This document shows positions 12,217 through 12,217 of a stretch of DNA of 12,217 bases, piece after piece. The notes under the pieces are model-generated. The model ran no database searches. It was not told the origin of the DNA and was given only the letters and a program-made list of their open reading frames with translations. A program made the position numbers and the translations under genes. Origin of the DNA: JBBRLG01 sp038231495 (GTDB taxonomy: Bacteria; Planctomycetota; Planctomycetia; Gemmatales; Gemmataceae); contig JBBRLG010000186.1 in NCBI GenBank assembly GCA_038231495.1, positions 1 through 12,217 of the forward strand, read 5' to 3'. Numbering within the stretch: position 1 is the first letter of the stretch; each line of letters opens with the position of its first letter.

Positions 12217-12217
12217 C

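Noticed and set aside
1..12217. CRISPR arrays, tRNA or rRNA genes, transposases and integrases
   Set aside because: No regularly spaced repeats, cloverleaf-like sequences, rRNA segments or transposase motifs were seen in either strand.

Overview
The window looks like a chromosomal segment of a high-GC planctomycete, most likely from the Gemmata group. The reasons are a SpoVG protein with a zinc-ribbon insertion followed by a low-complexity tail, a WD40-type protein ending in a single C-terminal membrane helix, a small lipoprotein of the lineage-specific type, and short dispersed palindromes of a kind I associate with that group. This placement is inference from gene content; no rRNA or other marker is present.

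Layout: (1) 1-930, a WD40-like gene on the + strand whose 5' end looks truncated or damaged. (2) 949-3306, a two-gene minus-strand unit: a LarA/DUF2088-family protein lacking the expected catalytic residues, then a YgfZ/IBA57-type folate-binding protein. (3) 3307-3524, a divergent promoter region holding a palindromic repeat and a good sigma70-like promoter. (4) 3525-7519, a plus-strand run: an aldehyde dehydrogenase, a 107-aa protein coupled to it by an ATGA overlap, a 148-aa acidic protein, a MazF/PemK-type toxin overlapping that gene by 17 bases, and a class III PLP aminotransferase. The aminotransferase and dehydrogenase could together turn an omega-amino acid into a semialdehyde and then a carboxylate. 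The three small genes between them are visibly less GC-rich in places and look like an accessory or toxin-antitoxin insertion. (5) 7531-7564, a strong hairpin between convergent genes. (6) 7568-9487 on the minus strand, a 61-aa protein followed by an FHA-GAF-PP2C (SpoIIE/RsbU-type) phosphatase. (7) 9719-11222 on the minus strand, ispE followed by spoVG, preceded by a near-consensus TTGACG-N17-TATTAT promoter. (8) 11627-12133, a plus-strand lipoprotein. (9) 12154-12216, a near-terminal 20-bp perfect inverted repeat.

No tRNA, rRNA, CRISPR array, insertion sequence or transposase was seen. The most interesting points are the MazF-type toxin with an unrecognised partner inside a catabolic gene run, the catalytically stripped LarA homologue next to ygfZ, the zinc-ribbon SpoVG next to ispE (an arrangement reminiscent of Bacillus), and the family of dispersed palindromes.
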